Source: Madurella fahalii
Lineage: Eukaryota > Ascomycota > Sordariomycetes > Sordariales
Direction of reading: 5' to 3'
NCBI GenBank assembly: GCA_029876055.1
Contig: CM056880.1
Location: 1,922,001-1,986,000 of the forward strand
DNA length: 64,000 bases
The number at the start of each line of letters is the position of its first letter. The first letter of the stretch is position 1. Position numbers and translations under genes: made by a program. Shown here piece after piece: positions 11,454 to 23,586 of the stretch. The notes beneath the pieces are model-generated. The model did no database searches. It saw only the letters and a list, made by a program, of their open reading frames with translations, and had not been told where the DNA came from.

Positions 11454-11894
11454 GATTATGAGGGGCTTGGGCCAGACGATGGGGCGGGTCGATGCGATGG
11501 TCAACAGTGGGTTGGAATGAGCCTCTGGTCCAGGTATCTTGCTGCACTATGAACGGTATTTATATAAGCTGGGGCGAACGTATGGGCATTGTAGACGACG
11601 TATATATATATATGTATATATAAGGTAGAAGTCGAAGATCCCTGAGTTCAATAGCTTCGTCTTTCAGATATCGGACCGGTCCTGACTGGGCCTTTCGCAA
11701 TCGGAAGCAAAGACAGGCAGCAAGTGGTGACTGTGATGTCAAGAGAGCTAGTAAACCCGCTGTAACCACCTTCCGTAACGGGTTTCCGCGGCTTAAACGC
11801 AGCGCTGTGAGAACAGCACCTCTGCGGGGCTTTTGAAGCCCAACGCTCCCCCTAAACTCTTTTGCAACACCGAACCTACAATTGACCGCCCAAG
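11454..11894. promoter_or_regulatory. Shared divergent promoter of O-methyltransferase and Zn2Cys6 regulator
   Basis: This 441-bp gap between two divergent starts contains a TATATAAA box oriented toward the methyltransferase (11566-11559), a (TA)n-rich tract at about 11600-11622, and a perfect CGG-containing palindrome at 11673-11682. Use as a common control region is inferred from arrangement. Confidence 0.6.
11673..11682. promoter_or_regulatory. Perfect palindrome GGACCGGTCC, candidate Zn2Cys6 site
   Basis: The 10-bp sequence reads identically on both strands and contains the CGG/CCG half-sites that binuclear zinc-cluster regulators typically contact. It lies midway between the two divergent genes. 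Binding is not shown. Confidence 0.4.
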
Positions 11895-14174
11895 ATGGAA
11901 ACCCGAGGTGTCCGCACCCGCGTGGCAAATGCATGCGACCTCTGCAAGCTGCGCAAGATCAAATGCAGCGGCGCTACGCCCTGCGGGTACTGTGTCAGAC
12001 GGCGTCAGCCCGGCAATTGTCGTTACACCGTCGCCCGTCGCCGATTGCGGCCCCGCCCGGATGGCGTCCCAGCCGCCCAGGACCACGGCTCGTCTTCTCC
12101 GCTGGCCTCCGCGCCGTCCAGCCGCGGCCGTCCAGACTTGTCGTCGACACCGGCGCCCTCCAATCCCGTCTCTGCCGCCGGCCCAACGCCCATCGTCGTG
12201 TCATTGGCACCCTCTGCGCCCTCGCTCCCTTCCAGTGCCGACCGCCAGCTGCCTCGGGACACCGTCTTCGCTGCTATCGAGGAACACGAAGAGACCGAGG
12301 TCCCTCGCGATGCACGCCTGCTGTGCGATGCCCAAGGAAAGCTGATATTTATCGGGGACTGCGCGCCTCTCTCGTTCTTCCAGACCGTCCGGCGCCTTGT
12401 CACGAGCCGCGTCGACGCTCATGCCTTTGCTCCAGAGACCAGTGGCTATTCGGCCCTCGAAAATGTCTACTCACGCTCATGCGCGTCTGCCGGTCATGGA
12501 GCTGAGCCACCGCCAGTCAAGTTGCCCATCGCATCTACTGTGTCGACCTACTTTGAGGTGACGGCTGGGCTAATCGACCTGTTCGATCATGCTCGGCTGG
12601 TGGATGATATCTCGATCTGGGCCGACCAAGTCCGCCTGCGGGAAAGGGCCGTCGACGTGGCCTCGGCCGTGAACTACCTGGTGCTCGCCATCGGTTGCCA
12701 GAAATCGGATGAGGGCACTGCCCAACTGTACTTCGACTACGCACGCCAGCTCGCGTTTGCCAGCCTCAGCGGGGATCTAGGGGTTGCCAGCGTCCAAGTC
12801 TTCATTCTCATCAGCTTCTACTCGCTTGGCGCGTGCCAGATCAATGCCGCCTTCCTCTTCTTCGGCATCGCAGCGCGGGCCGCATACTCCATCGGGATAC
12901 ACAGAGCCGTTGTTAACGCCAGGTTTGCCCCCGAGATCCATCGCCAAAGAGACCGCCTCTGGAAGAGCCTAAGAATCGTGGACCTGTTCCTCAGCACGTC
13001 TATGGGCCGCCCACCAGCCACTTCCGACTTGGACTGCACGGTCCCATACAGGGCTCAAGACGAGGCTGGCAACGAGAAGTTTGACCTGTTGAACGCGTCG
13101 GCTCAGATCTTCCTCGTCATAGAAGCCATCGTCCTCGAAGTCTACTCGCGGCGGAAGATCTCGCCGCGGCTGACTGAGGGCATCTCGCGCGAGCTCCGAG
13201 ACTGGTCCGCACGCTGGCTGCAGCGGCTGAAAGACGTCATTGAGGGAACCTCACCCGAAGACCAACCTGGATCGGTGAATGGCGCGTGCCATATCCTTTC
13301 CTCTTACTACTATGCCGTCATTCTCGTCTCCCGGCCCTTCCTGATGGTTGAGTTGCACCGCCGATTGTCAGACGGGTACTCGTTTGCTGCAGGCCACGGA
13401 GGCGGTCTCATGACAGGCAAGTCTAAGCTTGCAGATGCCTGCATTGATGCTGCAATCTTGATGGTCGAGCCGGTTCAAGGTCTTATCGAGCGGGGACAGA
13501 TGACGCGGCGTGCTCCAGTGATGGTGTAAGTGATGCCTGACGCCTAACCATACCTTTTCGTCCAGCCGTTCACCTTGCTCACCGCCGAGTCTAGCTCATG
13601 GCTGTTCGCCTCGTCCCTCGTGCTTGGTGTTGGGCTCCTAGGCGGATTCGGACGCATCATCGAAAAGTACTGCCGTGCTTCTATAGCTGCGTTGGAGTAC
13701 TTTGCTCAGGCCGATGCACATGCTGTTCAGTACTCACTCATTGCCAAGTCCCTTCTCAGCACAGCTTTGGAGTACCTCGAGAAGAGGGAGATGCAAGAAA
13801 GGCTACAACGGACTGAGAGCTCCTCTCAGCTCTTTGGTCTCATTCCCTGCACGCCCCGCGAGATCTCCGGCGCCGGCCGTGACGGGAGGCCTTCGAGGAA
13901 TTACCAAGATGCAGCTCCCGGCCGAGGTTCCCCCTCGAAGAGCATCAGCCGGCCAGATAAAGCGCGCTTGGCGCATGCAGATGGCCCAATGCCGCGGCTA
14001 GGCTTCGATTTCGAGTCGACTTTCCTCGGCTTGACTGAGGGCTTCCCGAGGACGCCGGATTTCTCACTCGTGGGCGGGTCCCTTGATGCCGATGCGGAGC
14101 AAACCTTTGGCGCGCTGAATCTCTTCCCCTTGCTCGAGACTGACGGCCATATCGACCTGGGCAATTATTTCTGA
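11895..14174 (+). CDS. Zn2Cys6 fungal-specific transcription factor
   Basis: Two exons (11895-13523, 13566-14174) give 745 residues. The zinc cluster is CX2CX6CX5CX2CX8C with Cys at 14, 17, 24, 30, 33 and 42 and the usual basic loop KLRKIK. A Pro/Ser-rich linker follows, then the fungal-specific middle homology domain (~200-560), including segments like FYSLGACQINAAFLFFGIAARAAYSIGIHR read in overlapping pieces. The intron uses GTGTAAGT and TCCAG and keeps frame at APVM/PFTLLTAESSSW. The protein is expected to bind CGG-type DNA sites in the nucleus and regulate a metabolic pathway. The adjacent divergent O-methyltransferase is the obvious candidate target, and self-regulation is possible. The C-terminal ~150 residues are poorly conserved in character and may form the activation region. 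Confidence 0.92.
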
Positions 14175-15449
14175 GCTGTCAGCCCTGACGGATCGGCGGA
14201 GGTACTCTCGGGCTTTTACGTCAGCTTTTCTGTTCGGGACGCCGGTTGCGGATGGATGCGCCGGGTAGCTCCGGGCCCGAAACAGTAAGGACGTCGACTT
14301 TCCCGAGCCGTGCCCCGCGTTTGTCGGAGACATATGAGGCAGTCCATTCTGCCGGCAAATAAGTAGGCGCGGCACTGCATCGCTATTGGTCCTCGGCGCG
14401 CTCTCCCGGCTGGGAGTATGGAGGCCAAGCATTGGCAGCCTGCCGGTTTGCCGCCCTCATGAGAGGGAAGACGTCATGGTCCCGGACAGAGGTGAACCCA
14501 CGACAGCGGGCGCCTCTTGCCGCGGCTTGCCATGATTCAGGACGCTCTCTAGTCAATGCCAGCCTCCCCACAGAGCTGCGACGGTTCTCAGTCACCGAAA
14601 GTACCGACTTCCTCGCGGCATCCCATCTGCCGCCAGAGCAACCAAGCTTGGTACCCCGAGTTGGATCTCTCGGCGGTAGCCTCTCACATTTGCAGCCGCT
14701 ATGTATGTTTAAGGTGTAACGCTAGACTACACCGCACAGCCCAATGCTGCCCTTGTCGAGGAGAATCGCTGTGGGCCGGGATCCGCCACCGGCCAACACT
14801 CCATGTTCCAACCGAAGACGTTGATTCCATAGTGCAAAAGGATTGGCATCGAAAGCCTTTGTTGGCTGGCATCAAAACACTTAGGAGCGCCAGTCTCATC
14901 AACAATAAAGATAATTCCATCAGGAATCAATGTCTAATACCGGACCACCGGGTCACCCCAAGTTCCAGAGGGCGGGTCCATGAGCGACTGATGCCGCCCC
15001 AGGGGAGCTAAAAAGATCTTAGATTCATCCGTTACAGTAACAGACTAGTGAGGTAGATCGGGGCGATGTGATACGCCCAAATCTTGATGCCACAAGGGCA
15101 GCGGAATGACTAATCCCAAGACCGTGTCGTGTCGATTAGTCTCTCCTCATGTCGGGTATCACGACGGAATGGTACATGCATGAAGATGATCGCCAGTACC
15201 TTGTCACCTTGTCTTGTCCCGCAACCGTTGACAGTTTACCCATAGAGGGGGGGTTTTCTCGGCGTCGGTGTGTGCACCCCTGGTGGATGTCAACATTGTC
15301 CTTGGCTCTAAATGCAGCTTGTCTGTGGCCTCCTAAGTTCCGCCCTCTTCCTGGCGTGCGACATATCACCGGTTCAGACTCTGAACTCTGTTGTGGCGCT
15401 CCGGCTTGCCGACACTCATCGACCATTAACTACTCGACATGCCGTTCCC
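14175..15449. other. Intergenic region
   Basis: This holds the 3' flank of the regulator and the upstream region of the glycosyltransferase. No gene is supported. An open stretch upstream of 15450, in frame with the glycosyltransferase, starts at ATG 15312; it would add 46 residues before the likelier start. Confidence 0.5.
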
Positions 15450-17167
15450 ATGATGCTCGCCCACCCTTGCTCCCCAAGAGCCTTTCTGCTCTTGGTGGCG
15501 CTCCTCTTGGCCGTATTTCTGTTGACCGTAGCTCGACTTCACCATGGTCCGTCAACAGACAGTCTTATATTCCCACATCTTGGGGCCGAAAGGAGCGACG
15601 TTCTCGGCCAGGGACCTTCGGTGGCGGACGCAGCTGAGGAAAGGCCAGCCAAATGCGGAAGTCAGGAACTCGACTACTTGCGTCAACCCGAGTTACGCTT
15701 CACCAAGACCATCCGCTACACCCGCCGCTGCATCAAGCCCATCCGCGGCGAAACCGACCGTGACGCCGTCGCCAACATTACCGGCCCTCTCATCACCGGC
15801 ACAACGACCCTCGACCTAACCGCCGACTGCTCCACTATCAAGCTCCCCCCTTGTGAGCCACTAACGCTCCACGTCCCGCCGGCCTACCCCAAGCAACAGT
15901 ACCGCCACCTCCTGTTTGGCGTAGCATCCCGCTACGAACGCATCAACGACTCCCTGCCGGTGTTCGCCCACTGGCTCGCGGGCACGGGGGCTCGCCTGGT
16001 AGCCGTCGCCGCGGACGCCGGCCTGCCCTACAACAGCCACTTCAACCTAACTGCTCTCGAAGAGGCCTATCGGGATGCAGGGATCCAGGCGAGCATCATC
16101 CCGCCCAGCCTCAAGACGGGCCTGCCCCGCAACGGCTCGCAGCACCTCCCCAAAGGCGACGGGCGGCCGGCGCCCGTCGAGCAGCTCCACTTCATGCTCA
16201 TCCGCGACATGCTCGACGCGGCGACCGAGGAGACGCAGTGGCTGGGGGTGCTGGACGACGACACCTTCTTCCCGGCGCTGTACCCGCTCAGCCGCGAGCT
16301 CGCGCGGCACGACCACGCGCGCTCGGCGTGGCTGGGCGCCCTGGCCGACAACTTCTTCAGCGTGCGCATGTGGGGGTTCATGGCGTACGGCGGGGCCGGC
16401 GTGTTCCTGAGCGTGCCGCTGGCGCGCCAGCTCGAGCCGCGGCTCGAGGAGTGCATCACGACCACGAGCGTCCCCGGCGGCGACGGCATGCTGAGGGACT
16501 GCGTGTACGCGCACACGACGACCAAGTTGACGCTGGTGGACGGCTTGTACCAGCATGATTTCCGCGGGGATCCGTCGGGGTTTTTCGAGAGCGGCCGGCG
16601 CGTGCTGAGCTTGCATCATTGGTATGCGCTCTGCTTCTGGGCCCTTATCACTCTTGGACGGCTTTTCTTCCCTCCCTCCCTCCCTCCCCTACCTCCCCTC
16701 TTCCCCAAGACGCCACCGCAAAAATCCACCGTTGCCATCCACTGACCCATCCGTCTCCCCCCAGGAAATCATGGTACCGCGCCCCCGTCGCAGCCATGGC
16801 CTCCATCACGCGCCTCTGCGGCGACTGCTTCCTGCAGCGCTTCCGCTTCGGCCGCGACACGCTCCTCGCCAACGGCTACAGCATCACGCAGTACTCGCCC
16901 CCGGGCCGCCTCGACTCGATCGACCTGTCCCGCGTCGAGGGCACCTGGCAGTACGCCGACGACGACAAGTTCGACTTTGTCTACGGCCCGTTCCGGGAAG
17001 CCCTGGGGCCCAAGACGAAGAAGTCGTGGCGGCTGATGAGCACCATCGGCGGGACCGGGGATGCCCGTGGTGGCGGGGCCATGCGGCAGGTCTATGTGTA
17101 TCGCGCGAGGCGGGATTTGGAGGAGAACCCCGTGGACGAGGTTATTGAGTTGGTTTGGCAGGGCTAG
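15450..17167 (+). CDS. GT31/fringe-like (DUF604-type) glycosyltransferase, type II membrane protein
   Basis: Two exons (15450-16621, 16765-17167) yield 524 residues. I chose the double ATG at 15450/15453 because it places one hydrophobic signal anchor (FLLLVALLLAVFLLTVA) near the N-terminus, as expected for a Golgi type II enzyme. The 15312 ATG would bury it. The catalytic region includes LLFGVASRYERINDSLPVF, the metal-binding DDD in LGVLDDDTFF (~269-271), and a glycine-rich FMAYGGAGVFLS segment typical of fringe-like GT31 proteins. The intron runs from GTATGC to CCCAG within HHW/KSWYR. It is predicted to transfer a sugar to secretory-pathway glycans; donor and acceptor are unknown. An alternative 5' extension to 15312 cannot be excluded. 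Confidence 0.85.
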
Positions 17168-18397
17168 CCGCACGGGTTTCCCCCCGATTTTACCGCGGCC
17201 ATGGCTGATTGGTTGTTGTACAGCGCAACGGTCGGCAAGGCGAGGGTTTAAGGGGGGGGGGAGGGTAAAAAGGTTAAATTTACCAGACACGATACACAAC
17301 CAGGCGTTCCAGCGAAGAACAGGAAATTGGGGGAGATTTTTACATGGCATTTCTGCATGTAACCGGTATACAAATACATTACCCTCTTAAAGAGAACAAT
17401 GCTAGACCATGGGGGAATGCAAGAAAAGAACAGGAGCATTCAAGTTACGTACATACAAAGTCCACTCGTGTCTGGTTGGGGTGTCAACCTGGCTATAGAG
17501 GTCATGATGATCTCAGCTGTAAAAACCATCGGTAGCTTGATCCGGAAAGCAAACAGCTCACGGTTCGACAGCCATCCGGAAATGGCACCGACTCGGCCAC
17601 AAAGGACGTTGTGTCTTGGGGCATCTCCCAAGCAAGATCCATCACCGAAAATCCAAGTCACACAGCACACACGCACACACACCAAAATTAACACGATCAA
17701 AGCTTGGTTCACCAAACAAAAACCCCTTTCTCGCTGTTCATTCCCGTTTATACAACAATGACAACAACAAACTACAAAAATATAAAACTCGTTACTTCCC
17801 CTGGATCATCTACCAGAGAGAAGAACAGTTTTGGCCGAGCTCCTCGCAAGGAGACGCCCCCTTCACCTCCACTTCCATCTCCTTCCGTCCTGAGCTTGGC
17901 CCTAGAATCCACCCCAAAGCAGCTCGCTCCAAAGCCACGCCCGGTGGCGCACGTCAGAAGAATATTAAGTATACACAATAACCTAAAACAAAGTGTAGTT
18001 TGTTTGGTTGGGTGGTAGAAAAGAAGAAGTTTGGCCAGGAAAAAAACAATAAGAGAAGCAACGAAAAAGGACAAGGACCAAGTACCGCCCAGAATAAGAA
18101 CAGAAGAAGTCATAACATAACCATCCATTCCCTGACATACTGTCAGGCGCCAGGGAAAAGTGTTGTCAACAAAACGCCGGCTGTTTGTCGCTGCTGTACT
18201 TCTCATAAGAGATAAAAACCCCCCTGTTCATGACGCATCAGCGCTTGATGTGGCCTCCGTCCTTCCCATTTTATGTATATACCCAATTTCTTTTGCTCTT
18301 GATTGGTCTTATATTCGCTGTTAACGAGCCCCCAAGACCAAAAGAAGAAGAAAATAGAAAAACCCCCATCGGAGCGAGAAAACGAGAAAGGCTCTGC
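17168..18397. other. Intergenic region between convergent genes
   Basis: This carries the 3' flanks of the glycosyltransferase (+) and the TBC gene (-). It is A-rich on the plus strand between about 17640 and 18120. No gene is supported. Confidence 0.6.
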
Positions 18398-20685
18398 TTA
18401 GGCTTTCCCCGCCTCCCTAAGAGTGCGCATCCACCTCTCCTCATCTCCATTCGCCCCGACGACGCGCGGACTCTTTGTCCCGTCCGAGGTCATTCCGAGG
18501 ATTGTCCTCACCTCGGCAACGGACTTGGCCCCTAGCAGGTTCATCTCCTTCTGCAGGAGCAGCGCCACCCCGGCACGCACCAACACGGCGTCGCCTTCGA
18601 ATACGTAGACGTCCCACAGCCTGGTGGCCTCGTCCAGCGCAAGGTGGCGGGTGAACAAGCCGGCAAAGATGTCATTAAGGTATAGTTCAGGGTCGTGGTC
18701 ATCAAGATGGATGAGGTGGTCGTGTAGATTCGGAGACTTGTTCGAGAGTGTGTGCAAGACAAGGTTGTAGGCCGATGTCTTGGCCCCAATATCAGATGCG
18801 TAGAAGCTCAACGGGAGCGACCGGTTTAGGACGTTGGCTAGTGAGATGAAGGCGTCCGTGGCCGTTGGGAGGTTGAGGAGCAAGAGCGCTGCAATGGTCT
18901 ACAAAACACTGTTAGTCAAAGGGTTTTCCTCGACGGAGACTGTGAGCGACTCACATTGCAGCCTGGCACGTATCCGATATCGCTCCGGTACATGACATAT
19001 GCTCTCAGGACATCTACTAGGCTCTGGTGAAGCGGGCCGCCGGGCTGAAAGATGCGCAGATCCGGCCATGTGCGCTCCCGGACGTCCTTGCTGATGACCT
19101 GGAACCAAGAGACGGCACGCATGTCCTCGGCACACCCGTGGCCAGATTTCGCCTTCGTCTCGGCGTCGCGGGCGCGGCCCAGGGCGGCCTCGAAAGATGT
19201 CTTTGTGAGGCCGAGATCGTTGCCGATTGCTCGGGTCCAGACAGCACCTCGGCTGCGCGGTGCAATTCCACGCCACCACATATCCCTGGTCCTACGCTCA
19301 CGGATCGCGTCATTCCAGCGGGGGATGATATCGTGCTCCCATATCTGCATGATGCTGTCCGCGGCAACATCGCGACACTCGGAGCGGACGCGCTTAGCAG
19401 CTTGGCGACGGCGGTCGGCCTCGAGGCTCTGGGTCATCATCTTTTGATACTCCTTCAAGTGGCGGCGCTCCTCGGCGGGGTCCTTAGGCGGGAGCCACGA
19501 GGGGCGGGTGCGCGACAGGACCGCCTCCTTCTCCTTTGAGATTGGTAGCGGGTCGATCATGATGTTGGACCTGCGCAGAGGCGGCAGCTCCGCCAGAGCG
19601 GATTTCACGCGTGGCTTCGTCTCTGGATCCGACGACCTCCGGGCGGTCGGTATCGAACCGGTGCTAGACCGTTGGGCTTTGTGTTCGAGCTCGTCGGCGT
19701 GCGCCTCCAACTTCTCGGTTAACGCCTTGGCCTCGGCGTTCAGATCCGACAACGCAGCGGTCCAGCTCTTCGCCCTCGTGGCGGTTGGGCTAGGTACTCG
19801 GCTGGAAGCGGCGGAACTGAGCGTAGAGAGTGCTGAATCTGATTTCCATGTCGGCGATCGAAGGCATCCCTGCGCAACCGCCACCGGCGGTGTACCGTTC
19901 CCAACACTCCGCACCCTTTCTTTTGGCGCGCGCTCCGGGGAGGGCGCCTTGGAGGAAGCTCGGCTGTGTGATCGTTCCGAGGGTGGCCTCGGGGAAATGG
20001 GCACATTATCCAGAACAAGACCATCTGGGATGTCGTCTCCATCGTCCTCATCACACTCCAGTTCCAGCTCCAGTGCCGTTTTTCGCTCTCTGGTCGACTG
20101 CCAGCTGCTCCTCCGCGGCTTCATCATGAAGTTTGGGTCTCGCGGGGAAAGAGAGAGGCCGGGGCTGGGGCTCCGATGCCGGCCCATGGATGACTGCGAT
20201 GGGCGGCTACCGAGGTTGCGCAACGGAAGGGGGCTGGTGTGGGGCTCGGGCAGGAGTCCCAGGCTCGCGACGCGTCCATTGACGGTTCGTACTTGGCTCT
20301 GAAGACTCGGGAGGGAGGGCCGCGACTTGGCGACAGGCGCAAAGTCGCGCTTCTGGCGAGTCCTCGATGAGTCGCGGGAGTACTGCAGCCGGGGAGTAGA
20401 TGCTGACGCTGGCCTTTTCGTCGCGGCCCGCAGGTCAGCGGAGAACGACGGGCTGTAGGGATTCGGGGCATCCTTGAGGTGTTGGTCTGACCGAGCTCGG
20501 GGGTCAATCTGGCCGTCGTCAAGCCCAATGTCTTCGAAATGGCCCACATCGGCGAGTACACTGCCGTCGTCCGAGGGGAGAGAGGTGAGCGAGGACGCCA
20601 TGGAGGATTTAGAGTTTGTCATGCCTGGCGGAGAGCCTGGGCCGGGCACGACGACATCGTGAACTGGTCTCTCGTAGATCATCAT
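18398..20685 (-). CDS. TBC-domain Rab GTPase-activating protein (TBC1D12/14-like)
   Basis: Two exons (20685-18955, 18898-18398) join through GTGAGT...TTGTAG to 743 residues. The start is the first ATG in frame; upstream only GTG is available. Residues 1-~400 are disordered and Ser/Pro/Arg-rich. The TBC domain begins near DMWWRGIAPRSRGAVWTRAIG and includes the arginine-finger region VISKDVRERTWPDLRIF (~530-546). It continues over the splice into TIAALLLLNLPTATDAF and the LNRSLPLSFYASD helix region. TBC proteins stimulate GTP hydrolysis on Rab GTPases in membrane traffic. The usual glutamine-finger motif YxQG reads YVPG here (Pro at ~574), so catalysis may be altered. The arginine motif also has one extra residue between the Asp and the Arg-Thr pair compared with the usual spacing. 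Confidence 0.9.
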
Positions 20686-23586
20686 CTTGGCATGGCTCCC
20701 CACGAAAGACGAAATTCTCGTGTGCAGGTGGTGCAGAAGGCCCCGCCTCCTCGATGATCAGGCAAAATTGCTCGGCGGCGTTTGTTGTTGTTTCCTCAAT
20801 TCCACCGTGGTTTCCCGGTCGAGACCGGAGTGGGGAGGAGGAGTAGGGGGAGCGAACTGTCGATGCGGCAGCAAGTGTTGCAGGGCTGCAGCGTCGGGGA
20901 GGATCGTCTGGTTCGAAGAGGATCGGACGGAAACGTAGCAGGTTACCCCTGGATGCCAGGGCGGTTATCTCGCAATACCGCTGCGACGGATGGATTGGGC
21001 GACGAGCCGAGAAACGAAACTGGCATTAAAAAAGCCAGCACAACAATCGCGACGAATTGAGAAAATGGTAAAAGTAATTATTATATATTGTACGGTTGAA
21101 CGATTGAATTGCCGAACAGCTTTGTCGACGTGGGCGAAACAGTAGAATGGCGGATGGCGGGTTGCGGTCAACGAGAGTCGATGGAGGGTGCGGTGGATGT
21201 AGCGAATGTACAATATTAAAGCGGTTTCGCGACCCGGATGGGGTAGGCGGAGTGCGAACGAGCGACTGGCCGACCGGATGATGGACTTATGTGCTAACGA
21301 GGGGAAAAGAAAAGAGGTAATGGTGACCAAGATGCGAGGTGTGAAAGAAGAAAAAAACGGGTCGAGGCCGCAAATGACGAAAAAAGGAGCTAGAGCAGCC
21401 AAAGCGAGAGGGGGGGGAGGGGGCAAGCGCCGGCTCGCGGAAATCAGAGCGGAGGATCGCTGCAGAGTGGGAACCTATCGCAAGCTGCTGCCAGCACAAC
21501 CCAAGCAGAGCTAAAATCAAGGCACAAAGGACCAGGAACCGAGCAACGGCAAGGGCGGTGATATCAAATCCCAGGTTTTCCTGGCGAGGTAGGCCGGCAG
21601 CAAAACCTGCATGCGGTCTGATTTTAACGTTAGACGGACAATTGGGCCGAGCCACCTGCATCCGCCTGGCGAAATCTGGTTGATCCAAGTTGGCCGTGAA
21701 TACAAGATTCCTGGACTTGGGAACAAAAGATAAGTGCAGGGGATCGCAGGGGATCGCAGCGATCGACCGGCCGATTTCTCTGGTTGGATCCTCCGGCCGG
21801 CCCAGGGTACGTGACGGGCACATTGACGCGCAGCTCGGCCACACCAGCGGCCAAGGTAGCGGACAAGTAAACACAAGCTACGTTATTTTGCGCTGACGGC
21901 CATTGGCGTCATGGACAGCTCTTTTTGCTGAGGCCGGTTCCGCACGACCGGGCAAATACAGAGCCAAGTGTGCCGACCACATTCACGGACCCTTACCTGG
22001 GGGTGGATAGGTAATTGCCCAAAATACCACGGATTTGGCTGGCGTAGGCCGGCAGACGGGCCAACTGCCAGCGCACAGCGGAAAACGCTGACGGCGGGAG
22101 CGCGCCCGCGCCCGAGGGTTGCGGTGAAGCTGGCATCGCAAAACTGCACGTGTGCTAGTGTTTGAAACACGGACTTGGAACAGTGTGGCTTGCAGATTTG
22201 CCAAGAGGGGCCGGCGCCCGTCGTTGCACGTCAGCATGCATGCAAACCGCCAGCCTGCAGGTAGGACAGTCGTGGCGTCCAACGGAACGACCTTGCCGAC
22301 GTCTGACAAGATTGCCAAATACTTCTGTTTTTCTGACATATGACTTCGTGTTTTGCTCGCGGGTCTCGCGGGTCCCATCAATGCGGTCCAACTCAACCGT
22401 TGTGGATTGCGCTCGAGCCTGTCTCCATCTCCTCAACGTTCTAGAAGAGGCTGCAAATGGTTCCTAGTCAAGCCACAGGAAAAGACGGGGGGAGTGGGAA
22501 ATGAGGGGGTACCACTTCCAATCTCGATTGCGGATGTGCGGCGGGGAACTCATGTTTTGAACCGTCATGCCTCCTTCCACACCTGGTCAAACCGTGCCGT
22601 CGCTGGGTGGACGGAGACCAGGACTTTTTAAAGCTTTTTTTTGCTCCTCAGGTTCTTCCCCCAGGAACCAGCCGGCGCTGTGCTCCTGAGCCGGTGCCAT
22701 TTCTGGCCCTCCTATATCTGGACGGTCCACATTCGGGTCAGTTGTGGGCTCTTCTCGCCAGCCCTGTTTCGTTTCAAGATCATCATTAAATAAAAGCTTC
22801 AAGTGGTGCTCTTTTCTTCGGCGAGACATCGGACTCGACAGAAGGCTGGGCGGCAAGCGCTGCAGCCTTTCAATTTTATCTTTTATTTTGTTTAGGTCGA
22901 ATTAGCTCCCGGCTCGGCGAGCCGTACAAGCCTTTTCGAGTCTGCAAACCCCTTGGTCTTGGCAATGCGACTCCTGATCGTGGCTAGGTTGTGGGATTGC
23001 AAAGCGCTGGTCTGCTTCGGCGACTGTTCAGAGGAAGCAGCTTTAGGCTGTTGATGGGCTTTCCGGTATTGCTTTCTGCGTGTGCTACTCTATCAACTGC
23101 CGGCCTGGACAGATAGTCGTGGCATCATTGGCATTCTTCCGGCCCTAGAAAGAACACGACCCTGCTACGTTGAGTCGAGATGCTTTGGAGATATCCCGAC
23201 GTCGACGTAATCTATCTTTCGAGTCAAGGTTGGGTTTCTGTACGACCAGTCCACCATAGCGGATTTAGGTTCCGGTCGCGCCCGCTGTTCAGCGCGAAGC
23301 AAATGGCATTTCTGTCTTGAGAAGGCTTTCGAAGCGCGTCTGGTGGTGGCGTTTACCCTTTCCATCCCATGCTTCGGTACTCAAGGGGTTTCTGAATTGC
23401 GATTTCTAATTCACTGCTGCTTGCTGTCTGCAACCGGCAAGAGTACAATAACCTTCCACCTGGTTTCTAAGCGATTTCTCAACGAAAAAAAACGTTTCCT
23501 CAGCTTTGCCGTGAGCTTCACCAAACCTGAAAACCGATCGCCTGCCCTCAAGCTACCCCTTCAAGGTTCATAATTTGTTCTCCAAA
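20686..23586. other. Long divergent upstream region of TBC and CVNH genes
   Basis: About 2.9 kb without a supported gene. Open stretches on the minus strand at 20965-21874 have coding-like length but mixed composition and no recognisable domain. The region contains an AT-rich patch at 21075-21100 and purine-rich blocks near 21300-21430 (plus strand). A long 5' leader or an unrecognised non-coding RNA is possible. Confidence 0.45.
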
